Source: Harmonia axyridis
Taxonomy: Eukaryota > Arthropoda > Insecta > Coleoptera > Coccinellidae
Direction of reading: 5' to 3'
Assembly (NCBI RefSeq): GCF_914767665.1
Contig: NC_059503.1
Coordinates: 36,270,001 to 36,334,000 of the forward strand
Length of the DNA: 64,000 nucleotides
Of the stretch, positions 45,360-57,805 are shown in pieces. A program made the translations under genes and the position numbers. The notes beneath the pieces were generated by a model. It did no database searches, had not been told where the DNA came from, and was given only the letters and a program-made list of their open reading frames with translations. Numbering within the stretch: position 1 is the stretch's first letter; each line of letters begins with the position of its first letter.

Positions 45360-48300
45360 TTATAAAGCAAAGCAGGGATATAGTTCAAAAATCAAATTGA
45401 TGAATTGTTTACAATATTGTCATATTTCGGCTTCGGTTTATTTCTTAGGCCAGCCAGCTCTGGACAATTGCATATCAAGTGTTCAGCCGTTTCTACTTCC
45501 GATACACAGAGCCTGCAAATCTCGTCTGCTGACTTTCCCATACGGTACAAATGATGTTTGTACCGACAGTACCCCGTCAGCAGTCCCACCATCACCCGAA
45601 GCTCTGCTCGCGACAGCTTCAGGAGCTTTTTAGCGTAGGTAGGTGAAATCTTCACGAATTTCTTTGCCTGAGCAAGTCTAGGAGTGTTAGTCCAGTGGAT
45701 TGTCCTACTGTTCAGCTCCCATAGCTGGACCGCAGCTTTGTATTGGTCTTTTCCTATCCAGAAAGGCTCAGGTCCAGCAGGTCTTAACCTTGATGCACTT
45801 TTTGCAAGTTCATCCGCTCTTTCATTTCCTTCAACCCCACAGTGCCCTGGTACCCATAGTAGAGTCACCTTATTTCCTCTGGCCAGTTGCTTTAATAATA
45901 ATAATAGCAATTTATTTCAAAAATTATCACAGTCTAGACAAAATTAATCACAGAATGAACAATCTATCACAGAATGAGACAAAAAGAAACAGGTCAAGCG
46001 AGAAAAGAAAAAAAATTTTCAATGCCGGATAGAACAATAATCGTAATACTCATCCAGGCAATACGGTTCACAATCCACCAAAAATCGACGAACCTTGAAG
46101 TCAAAAGAGCCTGCACCATCAAGATCCCGCATGGATTTAGGTAATGAATTGTATAATTTCATACAAGAATACAGCACACTATTCTGAGACTGTGTCAGAA
46201 ATAGTCTTGGAAGATGAAAAGTATGAACTTGCCTTGTGTTGTTAATATTTTGAAATTTATTAAACAGGTATTTATGCTTGGATACAAATTGCAAAGACTT
46301 GTAAACAAAAAGCCAGTGACTGTCAGGATGTTATTGTCCCTGAAAATATTTCTACAGGATTCCCTAAAATGCATTCGCAACATCAACCTCAATGCCATCT
46401 TCTGAGTAACAAATAGGCGACGCGCAGAAATGCTTCCACCCCAAAATATTATACCATACGCTAGTCGCGACTCGAAATTAGCGTAGTAAACAGTTTTTAA
46501 GATATCGACGTCAACCTGACGTTTTAGTACATTAATGGAATAATTAACCGATAAAAGCTTTCTATTTAAAGAATCAACATGCACATGCCACTTTAGGGTA
46601 CTATCAATGAATAACCCGAGAAATCTAACAGATGTCCCAACTGGAACGTTACAGTCATCAGTAATATTTAAAGATGAAGGAAAATCATGTCGAGAGCGAT
46701 CAGTATGAAAAAACACCAGCTCGGTTTTTGTTGAATTTAACTTAAGGTCATTATCAGAGCACCAACTCCCAATCCTCCCAAACACCTCCGACGCACCCTC
46801 AATAACTGAGGAAACACTGTTACCACAAACGACAACATTTGTGTCGTCCGCATAAAGAGAAAGTTCATAAGAAGGTGAGTCAATAACTCTAGGTAAGTCA
46901 TTTATATAAACTATGAAAAGCAATGGGCCCAGTACGCTGCCCTGAGGCACTCCAGATGTGATCTTGATTTCATCTGATAAGTATCCACTTCCTTCATATT
47001 TTAGCTCTACTTTTTGAACTCTATTGGTCAGGTAGCTTCTTATAAGGTCCAATTGCCTATCACGTATTCCATAATGCTCAAGCTTGTCCAGCAGTTTTCG
47101 GTGGTTAACACTGTCAAATGCTTTGGACAAGTCGAGAAACACACCCAGAGGAATATCCCCTCCATCCAAGACCTCAGTAATTTTTCGCAATAGATCGAAA
47201 ATCGCAGTTTCCGTAGATTTATTAGATATAAAGCCATGCTGAGATGGATTAAAGATATTGAACTTTCTGAAAAAGGACACAAGACGGACACAAAGTATCT
47301 TTTCAAACACCTTTGAGAAAGTAGCTTTATGGTGTTACGGCACTCCCAAGTCAGCAGAGACCCCTGACAGCACGATTCCAGGGATCTCAGCGTGGTTTGG
47401 CTGTCCGTGGTGATGTAGATATGCGCCCCCTTGAGGTTCATTTTGAGACGCTCCTGGGCGCAGACATAAACAGCTATTATCTCGGTCTGTAGAATCGAGG
47501 GCTCACTTCCCAGGGCTTTAGAGATCCTCAGTCTAGGTCCATATATCCCAATGCCGGTGCCCTTCTCTGTTTTTGATCCATCTGTGAACCATATGGATGA
47601 CTTTTTGTCCAGACGATTTATGAGACTTATTGCACTATGACAGTCATTTAGAACCGTTTCAAAGGGCGTTTCAAAATCGTAGGTGGTTGGCATAATATCT
47701 GATGGTTTTGCGAGGAGGTTTGAATCTAGTTGATTCAGTATCCTCATATGTCCAACCCAGTTCCCAGGAAGGAGCTTTCCATTATGGGAAATCCTTATTG
47801 CTTCGAGCAGGCTACATTTCCTCACATGTAGGTGTAAGGGAGGCAAGTCTAGTATGACCTCCAGCGCTGCCGTAGGAGCTGTGCGCATAGCTCCTGTGAC
47901 ACCAATACACGCCAGCCTTTGCATTTTCTGCAACTTGATGCGTGTGGTGACCTCCTCGGTTTTTGTCCACCATGCTAGAGATGCATAGGTGACAATAGGG
48001 CGTACCACCGCTGTGTATAACCACAGTACCATTTTCGGTTTCACTCCCCATGTCTTTCCAAAGAGTCTTTTGCATGCCCACATAGCCGCCGTGGCTCTGG
48101 AAAGAGTCTTATCTATATGTTTCCCCCAGTTCAGTTTACTGTCCAGGATAACACCTAGATATTTACACTCACTAGAGAAGTGCAGAGTCTGACCATTTAA
48201 GACCAGAGCTCTGAGGTCGAGATTCCTTCTTCTAGTGAACGGGATTATTGATTTTTTCGAGGGGTTGGCAGTAAGCCCCTCTTCCCCGCACCAATTTTCA

Positions 48301-48975
48301 ATAATTCTGAGAGCAAGTTGCATTCGGCTACTTATTGGGCCCCCATGCTTGCCTCTAACAGTCACCACTATGTCGTCGGCGTAAGCCTGGACGTTAAATC
48401 CGCCTGTTGTAAGCCTCTCCAAGAGGCCATCCATGACCAAGCTCCACAGCAGGGGTGATAGAACCCCTCCCTGAGGGCATGGCTGGAAAAATACCATCCA
48501 TGCCTGCTGATTTGAAGGGCTGAAAGCTCTTTATCGCCCATTTAATTCTTTCTGGTGTGAATAGTCTACCAGCTTTCTGAGAATCCCACCTGGTGGGGTT
48601 GTATACTTCCCCAGCGGGGGCCCCATCTTCACTGGTAATCTGCCTGGAGCCAGGAAAGTGAGTCTCTAGTAGAGCTCTTAGGCTCTCTTGAGGATCATTC
48701 GTAAATTCCCCACATGGCTTCTTTATTTGGCCAATTGGGTTAGAGTGATCCTTAGATAGTACCTTTTGAAGTCTAGCTGCTTGGGCTGTTTTATCTATTT
48801 CCTCGCAGAAGCTTCTCCAGGACTGCCTTTTGGCTTTCCTGACCTCTTTGTTGTAGTTGGTCAGGGCTAGTCTGTAGGCATTCCAGCTGCCTTCTCGCTT
48901 AGCCTTATTGAAGGCTTTTCTAGCAGTTTTCTTGAGGTTTTCAAGATGATTGTTCCACCAGAGGACAGTTCTTTG
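45360..48975 (-). pseudogene. RNase H-bearing non-LTR retrotransposon (element A), interrupted
   Basis: Minus-strand order: linker before RT (WWNNHLENLKKTARKAFNKA, 48960 down), RT start (FQPFKSAGMDG), then PCPQGGVLSPLLW and AYADDIVVTVRGKH (palm, catalytic YADD), thumb (KYLGVILDSKLNWGKHID), and RNase H (WFTDGSKTEKGTGIGIYG, TDSQTTLRSL). RNase H resumes beyond the insertion at 45890 with LLWVPGHCGVEGNERADELA and a Cys-rich tail CRLCVSEVETAEHLICNC, ending 45392. The palm between GMDGIFPAM and PCPQGG is deleted with a frame change, and the endonuclease is missing, so it is dead. RNase H placement fits the I/R1/LOA-type groups. Element B is inserted at 45895-47323. Confidence 0.85.
45889..47329 (-). 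mobile_element. 5'-truncated CR1/Jockey-like element (B) nested in A, with TSD
   Basis: The 6-bp target duplication GCTTTA (plus strand) flanks the insert at 45889-45894 and 47324-47329. On the minus strand the element starts within the RT (ATFSKVFEKILCVRLVSFFR), continues through QHGFISNKSTETAIFDLL, FLDLSKAFDSVNH, GVPQGSVLGPLLFIVYINDL and LYADDTNVVV, and ends with HTFHLPRLF and a VRRFL tail. The 3' end is a short (ATT)n run. A frameshift at about 46295 separates the last part (46019-46294). RT motifs are intact over 340 codons, so this is a young insertion. Removing it joins element A in frame at IKQLARGN. Confidence 0.9.
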
Positions 48976-49055
48976 ATAACTACAGTATTGAAACATTGTG
49001 ACGAGAATGATATAAAAAAACCGAAAACAACGGGTAATTGTATACCAATGACGAA
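48965..49055 (-). repeat. Repeat R-A fragment
   Basis: Minus strand TTTGCATTCGTCATTGGTAT, CCCGTTGTTTTCGGTTTTTT and CTGTAGTTATCAAAGAAC match 33850-33950. It lies directly at the truncated 5' end of element A, so A may have inserted into or next to an R-A copy. Confidence 0.65.
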
Positions 49056-49275
49056 TGCAAATTGCTTCAATTCAGGCGCCAAAATTACTCGCGCTGGTCC
49101 TAACTGCCCGCAAACCTTGTCGATCAGCCAGAAAAACAACACCGAACTTATACAAGAGTACTTACAGCATGGTCAGTACCTTTCGGGGAATCAACAGCTT
49201 CCTCTTTATATGAGAGAAAGTTATAAAATCTGCGCTGAACTGACTCCAAACGCTGACTATGACAGGAATAAATAG
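49056..49275 (+). other. Unrecognised open frame
   Basis: Part of a plus-strand frame (to 49275) with Cys/Pro/Asn-rich text NCFNSGAKITRAGPNCPQT and LSGNQQLPLYMRESYKIC. The first third of the frame is R-A repeat. No family recognised; a transposon scrap is likeliest. Confidence 0.25.
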
Positions 49276-49289
49276 ACTGATATAATGAA

Positions 49290-49500
49290 AGAGGTAGGTA
49301 TACTCAATTTTAATTCTCACCAGGGTGTTTAATACGAGAATAAATGTTCTGGAATTCTGAAAAAGTCTTGCGTTGCGAAATTTGAAGCCATATAATTTGA
49401 AAGCAGCTCTCTGCAAATCATTTATGTTGGGAACAAATGACATCTGACCATAGAACAGAACTCCCAAGTTCCTAATAACGTTCAATCTTAACAATTTTTG
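49290..49500 (-). pseudogene. Reverse transcriptase thumb fragment
   Basis: Minus strand RNLGVLFYGQMSFVPNINDL, AAFKLYGFKFRNARLF and TLVRIKIEYTYLFH match the K-x-LGVxxD...H-I...LV-R-x-x-LEY region that follows the RT palm in Jockey/CR1-type elements. Nothing of the same element is seen on either side. Confidence 0.6.
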
Positions 49501-49689
49501 AAACGAGTCAATTAAGGATTTTTCAAATAAATAACGATTTTCCATTACAATCTATTTGCTTATGGAATTAATTGTTTCATTGACAATCGTTTCGTTTATC
49601 GGTGTAACAAAAACTTATCTATGGTAACAAAAGTCAGACAATCATTACTAATTTCGGTTTAATATCTATTTATGTTAATAATTATTTGA

Positions 49690-51300
49690 ATTGTATGGTA
49701 TGAGGAATGTTAAAAAGAAGGAAACTTGACATCGTAGAATACACACAAACTCAACAAGCTGGTGAGTCCCACTGTAAAGCCTATTTTGAACAACTGTACG
49801 CAGATAAGAGGAAAACGGAGATGACAACGAAAAAGAAGTGAAGAGACCGAAGAACGTCCAGAAACACTCGAAGGAATGACTAGAGGACTGACGAAAAAGA
49901 TCAAGTACAGGAAGGCACCCGAGTAAGATAATATACCAAATGAACTATATTGAAATACGGAGGTCACAAATCAATGGTAGAACTCACAAAGCTTTTCAAC
50001 AAAATATTGACATTCAAAAAAGTCCCTTATGAATGGAAAAAGGGTACCTATAACCATTCCCGTATTCAAGAAAGGGGACAAAACATCTCCAGAGAACTAT
50101 AGAGGCATAACTCTACTCAGCTCAGTCATTAAGCTCTTCACAAAGATCATAGAAGCAATAATTAGCGAACATGTAAACATATCGGGAGAACAATAAGGGT
50201 TCAGAAAAAATCGGTCAACTATAGATGCTATTTTCATAGTCAGGCAAGTAGTAGAAAAAGCTATATTATACAGAAAGCCCGCATATATGTGCCTTATAGA
50301 CATCATCAGAGCGTTCGATAAGGTAAGACTAAATGACGTAGTTGATATTCTTGAAAAGGAACATGTGCCGAGAACTATAATACCTAGATATCATAAGACA
50401 ACTAAATCACAATACATCTACCCACATATTGGTTAATAAAAAACTGATAGAGGAAATAAAAACACCAACAGGAATTCGATAAGAAGACTCTTTAAGCCCA
50501 CAACTCTTCAATGAAATAATGGATGAGATAATAAAACAAGTCAAAAGTATAGAAGGAGGATATTCACTCACAACAGGCGAAATCAAAATGATCTGTTTCG
50601 CCGATGACGCCCTTTTATTATAATAGAACGAAGACAATTCACAACGGCTTCCATACGCATTCTATGAAAAAGCTCAATACTTCAACATACAAATATCCAT
50701 CACAAAAACGTCAAAAACCAACACCCTCGTCGTTTCCAAAGAACCGGTCAGATGTAAACTTTCTCTGGAAAATAAAACTATCGAACAAGTTATGTGATTC
50801 GATTACCTAGGCATAAAAGTTACCTCAAGCCAAAATAGAACGAATGAAGTGAATGAACAAGCCAATAAAGCCAGCCGAATATCAGGTGCACTTCGTGACA
50901 TCATCGGGAATAACACCAATATGAATAAAAGCTCAAAAATTAAAATAGACAAAACCTTCTAACAACGGAAATGAAAATACCCAGAAACACAGAAACATCT
51001 CAGAGTACATATTAAGAGACAGAAAAAGAAACACGGACATGAGGCACGAATGTAAGGTGGAAGGTATTGTCAGGTGGGGACGTAAACGTGGAAGAGCCTG
51101 AAATGATCACGTGGGCAAGATGACTGGAGGAAGACTGGTAAAAGTTGCTACAGATGGTGTACCACTGACACGGCGCCACTTAGGAAGACCTCCAAAGAGA
51201 TGGAAAGATCCGTGGTCTTCAATATCTCAGGAGAACTGAGAGTTGGAAAATACAGTCCTACAATACGTGAAAGAAAAAGAATTTATTTGAAGTTCAGATG
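49690..51300 (+). pseudogene. RTE-type retrotransposon, RT part (decayed)
   Basis: Pieces in order: HCKAYFEQLYADKRKTEMTT (linker), ILKYGGHKSMVELTKLFNKI, VPYEWKKGT, IPVFKKGDKTSPENYRGITL, GFRKNRSTIDAIFIVRQVVE, YMCLIDIIRAFDKVRL, then MICFADDALLL (catalytic FADD, 50588-50617), KTNTLVVSKEPVRCKLSLEN, and a tail with RHLGRPPKRWKDPWSS at about 51170-51215. Many stops and frameshifts. No endonuclease domain, so 5'-truncated. Same family type as 20670-21300. Confidence 0.8.
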
Positions 51301-51766
51301 TGCGGGACAACACCAGTTTTGGTAATTGCTGCTTAAAATTTCATATTGAATTCAATCCCGAATAAATCTTAAGGAAATATATGAATACGCTTCATGGATT
51401 ATTAACAAGAAAAAAGACGACCTACGATTCGAATGATTACATACTTCTCCCATTTGTCTATGAAATGAAATTGAAAACATCTAAATTATAGTCAAATTAC
51501 CCCATACTGGAAGCTACACTCAGTGCAAATGAATATTCAGAATATTAGATATTACCTGCTATTTTGAAACGATATACGTTGAAAAAATAAAAAAAATTTG
51601 TCTTGTGTCTACCTCTTTTGTTTTCATTATTCTCCAGCCCTGAAATACTCAAAATTTTATAATTCATTTTAACACTTCCTCAAGAATTTCAGTTTTATTT
51701 CAGATTCTTTGTGTTTTTCATATTTCGATCTAAGTTTTTGTTTTTCATTTGAATTAATATTTTAAA

Positions 51767-54700
51767 ATGCAGAAAGGATTTTATACAGCGCATGTTAATA
51801 TTTGCTCCATAATGGCACCTCTAACCGAGTTTTTTGATATCGTGAGAAGAGAATCATTTCATGAGGTAGGGATAACTGAAACCTGGCTCAGACGAGGTAT
51901 TGAATCTGACATACTTCAGATTGATGGGTATAAATTCGTACGACGTGATAGATTTTGTAGAAGAGGTGGTGGTCTTGGGGTGTATGTAAAATCTTATTTT
52001 AAATACGATATCATTGAAACTTCTGATGAAATTGAACAGTTGTGGATAAAGCTTTTCTTAGATGACTTCACGGTTGCATTTGGTATAGTTTATAAGCCTC
52101 CAGAGCAGTCATACGTAGATTTTTTTTTGAGGCAACTGCATCTGAGATAAAATGTTTCAAGTCGAGCAGGTTATTTGTGTGGGTGATTTCAATATAGATC
52201 TTATGCGGCCAGAAGCACCTAACTCTCGTTATGCATATAAAATTTTTGAAGGGTATATAAGGCCTTAAACAGTTAATAAATGAACCCACTCGCCTCACAG
52301 ACAATTCTGCAACAATGATTGACTTAATTCTTTCTAACGATCATATCGGGACGATATCTAGTGGAACAATTCCTGATAGAATAGCAGACCACCCACTCGT
52401 TTTCAGTAAGTTTAAAATAAACACCTCCAAGGGCTCCCAGGTTTTCAAAATCATCCGCGATTATAGAGAAATCAAAATTGTTAATTTCGAAAATGATCTT
52501 GAATCGATTCCGTGGCGTGGTATTTATGATATCAATGATGTTGAAAAGAAAGTAGAGTTTATCACAGATAATATTAGAGCAGTCTTGAATATACACGCTC
52601 CTGAGAGATTAGTACGTATTTCTAAAAAAAATGCCCCTTGGTTGACAACCCAGATACGCAAAATGATGGCTGATAGAGACAAATTCAAGAGAATTTATAG
52701 GAAAAACCGAAATTCGAGCGATCTTATTACATACAAGCGACTAAAAAATCAAGTGACATACGCATTGGAGAGAGAAAAGAAAGATTACTTCAGTCGTCAG
52801 TTCTCACAGTCAGACAGATGGAAATCATTGAAACTTCTTAAGATAAAAAAGAAGGGGAAAACACAGGATTTGCCAGATCATATTAAAGATCCTAATAAGA
52901 TGAATAATTTCTTCGCAAATTATGGTGGCGATCTTCCTCTTGATCCGTCAATCTTGTCATCTATAGGTCTCGGCGTTTTGGTAACAAAGGAGAATTTAAT
53001 TTTTCGTCAGTTTCAGAAATTGATATCATATCTTAAACATTATTGTAAAATTAAAGACTGGGGCTATGGGTTTTGATGGTATAAATCTCTTACTCTAAAT
53101 TTGTGCATTCCTTTTCTAATGCCTACACGTTATTAATTTTTGTATTGGAAAATCTGTCTTTCCACGTGAGTGGAAGAAGGCTAAAATAATACCTGTGGCC
53201 AAGGTCACAAACCCTGAAGCATTCTGCGATCTTAGACCTATCAGTATTTTGCCGATTATGTCTAAGATTCTCGAAAAGGTTTTAGAGGCTCAACTTGTTG
53301 AGTATGTCTATGATGAGAACATTATTCCCCAACATCAGTCGGGATTCCGTAGGGGTCATAGTTCCATGACCGCTTTGTCAAAAATTACTGATGACATTTT
53401 CCATGCTTCGGATCAGGGTAAAACAACTGCCTTGATCCTTATAGATTATTCAAGAGCATTTGATAGTCTTAATCACGAGCTTCTAGATGCTGCTCTGGAA
53501 TTTATCGGTATCTCTCCAAACAGCAGAAGACTAATAGCTAACTTCACTGGTGGGAGATGCCAAGCGGTTTTTAATGTTTTTATTAATGGTGTTATATCTT
53601 CTTTTCTAGAACTCAATAGAGGAGTGCCCCAGGGGTCTATTTTGGGCCTCCTTCTATACGTTATATATGTGAGCCAGTTCTCTCGCTGTTTTCTATCGTG
53701 TTTGTTTCATTATTATGCTGATGATACATAGATGTATTTGTCCTTTTCTCCATCAGAGTCTGATCAGGCAGTGGCGGCAATCAATTATGACCTCTCTTCC
53801 ATCTCAGAATTTTCTAAGAAGCATTGCCTGAGGTTGAATATTTCTAAGTCTGCGATTGTGGTATTTGGTGGTAGGCGATCTGACTTTGAGGATAATTATG
53901 GAAATTGCATCGTTGTCGATGACGAACGAATTATGTTCCAGAAAAATATAAAGAGTTTTGGGCTCGTGATTGACCAAGACTTGAGATTCACGGATCATAT
54001 AAATAGAAAATTACGAAGTGCATATATAAGTCTAAAATTAATTTATCAAAATAGGACTGTTTTGTCGCGTCCACTTAAGTCTATGCTATGTGATTCTTTG
54101 GTATTATCACAGCTTAATTAATTACTGTGACACGATATATGGCCCATGTTTGACCAAAAGTGATGCTGTACGTGTGCAAAGGTTGCAGAATTCATGTTTA
54201 AGACTGATTTTTGGATGTTCAACTAAGTAGTGGCAAAGAGGACAGGGGAAATAAAAATCCTTTATGAGATGCCGACGTTTCGACTGATTTTTGGTGTGAG
54301 AAAATTCGATCATATTAGTCATCATCTTAAGATAAATGGAAGGTTGAACATGATCGAGCGCAGATATTTGCATACAATCTGTTTTTTTCGGGAAATTCTT
54401 AAAACTAAAATTCCACTTTATCTTTATAATAAAATAACTTTCAGATCTGAAGTTCATGATGTCATTGTACGATCAAGAGGTAGACTATCGATACCGAAAC
54501 ATTCCCTGCGGCTGTTCGAGCGGTCCTTCTCATATCAGATTGTTAATCTTTTGAACAAACTGCCTTTTGACATTTTGGAGATTGGTTCATGGAGACGTTT
54601 CAGAGTAAAGATTTTTGAAAACCTCATTTCGTCCCCGCAATCTTTTATTTCCCCCTCTGCAAATTAGGTATAAGTAATGACAATGTTTTTTTTTGTTTGT

Positions 54701-54970
54701 TTCATTGGGCTGAGAGATTATTACTTTATTAGTTGAATTTTTTCAATCTGTATAGGTAGGTATATGATGTTTTTTTTGTGTACATTTTTTTGTCTTTCAT
54801 GGGTTAGGTGGAAGAACAGACACTTCACTTGGAGTGAACTGAACCTCGCCCTTTGCCATATTTTTCAATCTACTATGATGTATATTTTTTTCTCTGTCAA
54901 GTGCAATGAAGACATATTATTATTGGAAGATTTTCCATTTGGACCGGAATTTCTGTATATTTGAAATGTC
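51767..54970 (+). pseudogene. Near full-length CR1/Jockey-like retrotransposon ORF2 (C)
   Basis: From the ATG at 51767 the endonuclease reads FYTAHVNICSIMAPLTEFFD, GITETWLRRGIESDIL and GGGLGVYV, breaks at 52150, and resumes with VGDFNI-like and TMIDLILSND text to 53073. RT follows: WKKAKIIPVAKVTNPEAFCD, LRPISILPIMSKILEKVLEA, HQSGFRRGHSS, LIDYSRAFDSLNHELLD, NRGVPQGSILGLLLYVIYVS and YYADDT, then a TAG at 53729-53731 replacing Gln, then MYLSFS, DLRFTDHINRKLRSAYISLK and the C-terminal tail to 54664. A handful of frameshifts plus this stop inactivate it. An A/T-rich 3' end with TATTATTATT at about 54915 resembles element B's tail. Confidence 0.85.
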
Positions 54971-55123
54971 GCCGTCAAGAACGTCGCAGCTACTATTATT
55001 CTGCGATATCACACCTAAGTCTTAAATTTGCGTCACTCATATTTAGCTATTGTTTAGAAAAATCATAATACCTTTTTCATATACCTAATCATATTCAAAA
55101 TTTCAGTATAGCTTCGAAAACTA

Positions 55124-55545
55124 ATTGGGATTACAAACATGTTTTCTTCTGAAAACATTTGGAATTTAACAGTAACTACTTTCGAATGCAAAATTGTAGG
55201 AATTTTTCATATGTTGAATGTCTAAACATCGGCTACAAAAAAATTCTAAACTGAAGGTAGTATTGTTTTTCTTCTTGTGAAATATATTATAATTTTATCC
55301 CTCTTTCAATGAGGGTAATAGGGAATCCTGTTTATACTGGTTGAGCTCCCATTTTTTATATACGCGTTTTAGTAAAGGGGATTTGGAGATTTTTATTGCA
55401 GGGAATGTGGACAAACGCAGCGGAGCGGAAACACCTCATGTTGTTTTCAGAATCACGGATAAAAAATGAAAAGGTGGTCAGCACACTAGGCCGAATTGCC
55501 GCCACTCAAACAGATGCGCCTGAAACGGTCGCTTCGCTGTTGTGA
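55124..55545 (+). repeat. Dispersed repeat family R-B, copy 2
   Basis: Parallels 13040-13450 (AGCTTCGAAAACTAATTGGG, CATATGTTGAATGT, GCAGGGAATGTGGACAAACG, GCGCCTGAAACGGTCGC). Each copy has private small insertions. Same orientation as copy 1. Confidence 0.65.
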
Positions 55546-56023
55546 TGTAAATTTGCTACTAGAAAGTAGGCAATCTTGAACAATTTCGGAAAAAATAAAT
55601 TTTTTCAATGTTTTCGATCTTCAGCCCTTAAAATTCATCTTATCATCATCATACACTCAAAAGAAAGTAATCACAATTCAATTGAAAAAGCAGTCATTTG
55701 ACATTGCAATTGCTTCTACCTTTCCTTGAAATATTTCACGATTACAATAATAAGACGGTTCAAGTACCTAATAAAAATGAATGCATGGATGTCTCTTCCA
55801 GAGGTCTCACCGATGATAACACTAGAGATTGATTAATATCTTCCAAGAACCCGCCTACATGATATTATGATACAGAGTTGATGTTAAAAAATAAATTGGT
55901 TTTTTCTAGGTGTATTTGTCAGTCATCCCAAGTCCACACGTCTTTCTACAGACAGGAAGAACGGACCAGTGGTGTAGAAGGTGAGTTGGAGTTATTCTCT
56001 TACTTGCTGATGCAAGACAACAG
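55546..56023. other. Intergenic DNA
   Basis: No gene recognised; the frame at 55878-56078 runs into the foldback element. Confidence 0.4.
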
Positions 56024-57321
56024 TACAGGGTGTCCCAAATTCGATTCTCACTGGAAGCCCCTCGAGAACTATAAGATTTAGAGAGAAAATCTTTAAGGAC
56101 CCGCGATCTCTTTTTTCAATATAATAAGAAATCAGAAAGCAGATCATATATGTCTGGATTCGTTATCGAGTTACCGGGCTATTCTGTTTTAAATATTTAG
56201 CTATATTTTGGTTTCTGTTCGAGACATTAAAAAATTCAAAAACGTTTTTTTCAGTAATTTTATGGTTTATATGATACTCGTAACAGATCATATAAAATAA
56301 TTATCGTTTCAAAGTTGGTGTTTCTTAAATGGGGCACCCTATATTTTTCAACGCAGTTTCTTGTCCGCAGATTTGTCGAAAAGCATTCCGTTATTGATTA
56401 TTCGTTTCAAAGATATTGAGTTTTGACTTCATTGTTTTGATGGGACACCTTATATATAAATATTTATCATTTATTTTGAGATGTATTTCATTTTGTGTTT
56501 TTTCAGTGATTTTTATGGTTTATATTTTACGCATAACAATTTTAGAGATGTAGAGGAGAGTTGCTGTTTTTTGAATGAAACACCCTACATTAGACTTGAT
56601 TAAAATTATACAATAGGCACCAAATGAATGAGATCTAGAAATAAATTAAACATGTATATTTATATATAAGGTATCCCATCTCATCAAAAAAATGTAGTAT
56701 GTTATCTGTTTCAAAGATATTAAGATTTCTGACTACATTTTTTCGATGGGATACCTGATATATGATTATTTTCCATTAATTTCAAGATTTAATTCATTTT
56801 GTGTCCATCGTATTATTGAATTTCAGTTATGTATAGGGTTTTCCCATTTAATTATACATTAATTATCGATTCAGAGATGTATAGGAGTGTTGTCGTTTTT
56901 TTGTATGGGACACCTTATATTACTGGATTATCTTATACAATGAACACAAAATGAATTAAGTCTCAAAATAAATGGAAAATTTTCATAAATAGAGTCAAAA
57001 AATTAAGTAAAAAACTCAATATCTTCGAAACAGATGACGTTCTTGAAAAACAGTTGGAACAGTTTTCGAAAAATCTTTGGCTTAAAAACTGCTTTTAAAA
57101 ATATAGGGTATATCCCATTCAAGAAACATCAACAATGGTCTATATCTCTTAAATAAAAATTACTGAAAAAATCTATTAAAATTTTTTGAATATCTCGAAA
57201 AGAACCAAAATATAGAGAAATATTTTTCAGAAAAGCCTTCTGTAACTCATGAACGAATCGAGATAGTCTTATAGTTTTTGAGAGGCTTTCAGTGAGCATC
57301 GAATTTGGGAAACCCATAATA
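56024..57321. mobile_element. 1.3-kb foldback element with repeated internal ACACC(C/T)TATAT motif
   Basis: Left end TACAGGGTGTCCCAAATTCG (56024) is mirrored by GAATTTGGGAAACCCATAAT (57301-57320). Pairing is traceable through TCTCACTGGAAGCC / GGCTTTCAGTGAG and ATATTTTGGTTC / GAACCAAAATAT. The interior repeats a motif resembling its own end: GGGCACCCTATATT at about 56333, GGACACCTTATATA at about 56445, AAACACCCTACATT at about 56578, GGATACCTGATATA at about 56749, GGACACCTTATATT at about 56909 and the inverse near 57108. No transposase seen. Confidence 0.75.
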
Positions 57322-57805
57322 CTCTAAGTTACTTCAAATTCATAACAAGTGATGGAATGATAGAAAGAAAGCCTTAGTTATTAATCTTTTTGATTGATTT
57401 TCAATAGTGAGTATAATTCGAAATTCGCTGTGAATATTTGGGTGCAGAACTACACGCCACTGCTATTAATTGAGTTCAGTATTCTAGCTACTTCATTTTT
57501 CATTGAGTCAAGTCCAGAATGGATCCGAGATGAACGTGAAAAAAGACAATAAGGAGGTGTATTGTGATGATGCCGCCTTTTCGAATTTACTGCTAGAGCC
57601 TACAATCGCCGCTTCTTGTAACTCTATTCATAATAGAATTCGATATCTATTTTTCATTTTCAGTTAACTAATTCCCATTGATTATTCTCTGGACGGAAGC
57701 TGTTCTGTTGCGACATTAGGATTGATCGTCTACCCGAAAGATGATTCTTTGTTTTGCAATTCCGCAAAAGGTACGAACTTTTTTAATTCTTAATCATCTT
57801 GATAT
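57322..57805. other. Intergenic DNA between foldback elements
   Basis: Nothing recognised. Confidence 0.4.

Noticed and set aside
48946..49275. 109-codon plus-strand frame
   Set aside because: Its first third is repeat R-A and element A sequence, so the frame is not a gene; only the remainder is kept as unrecognised.
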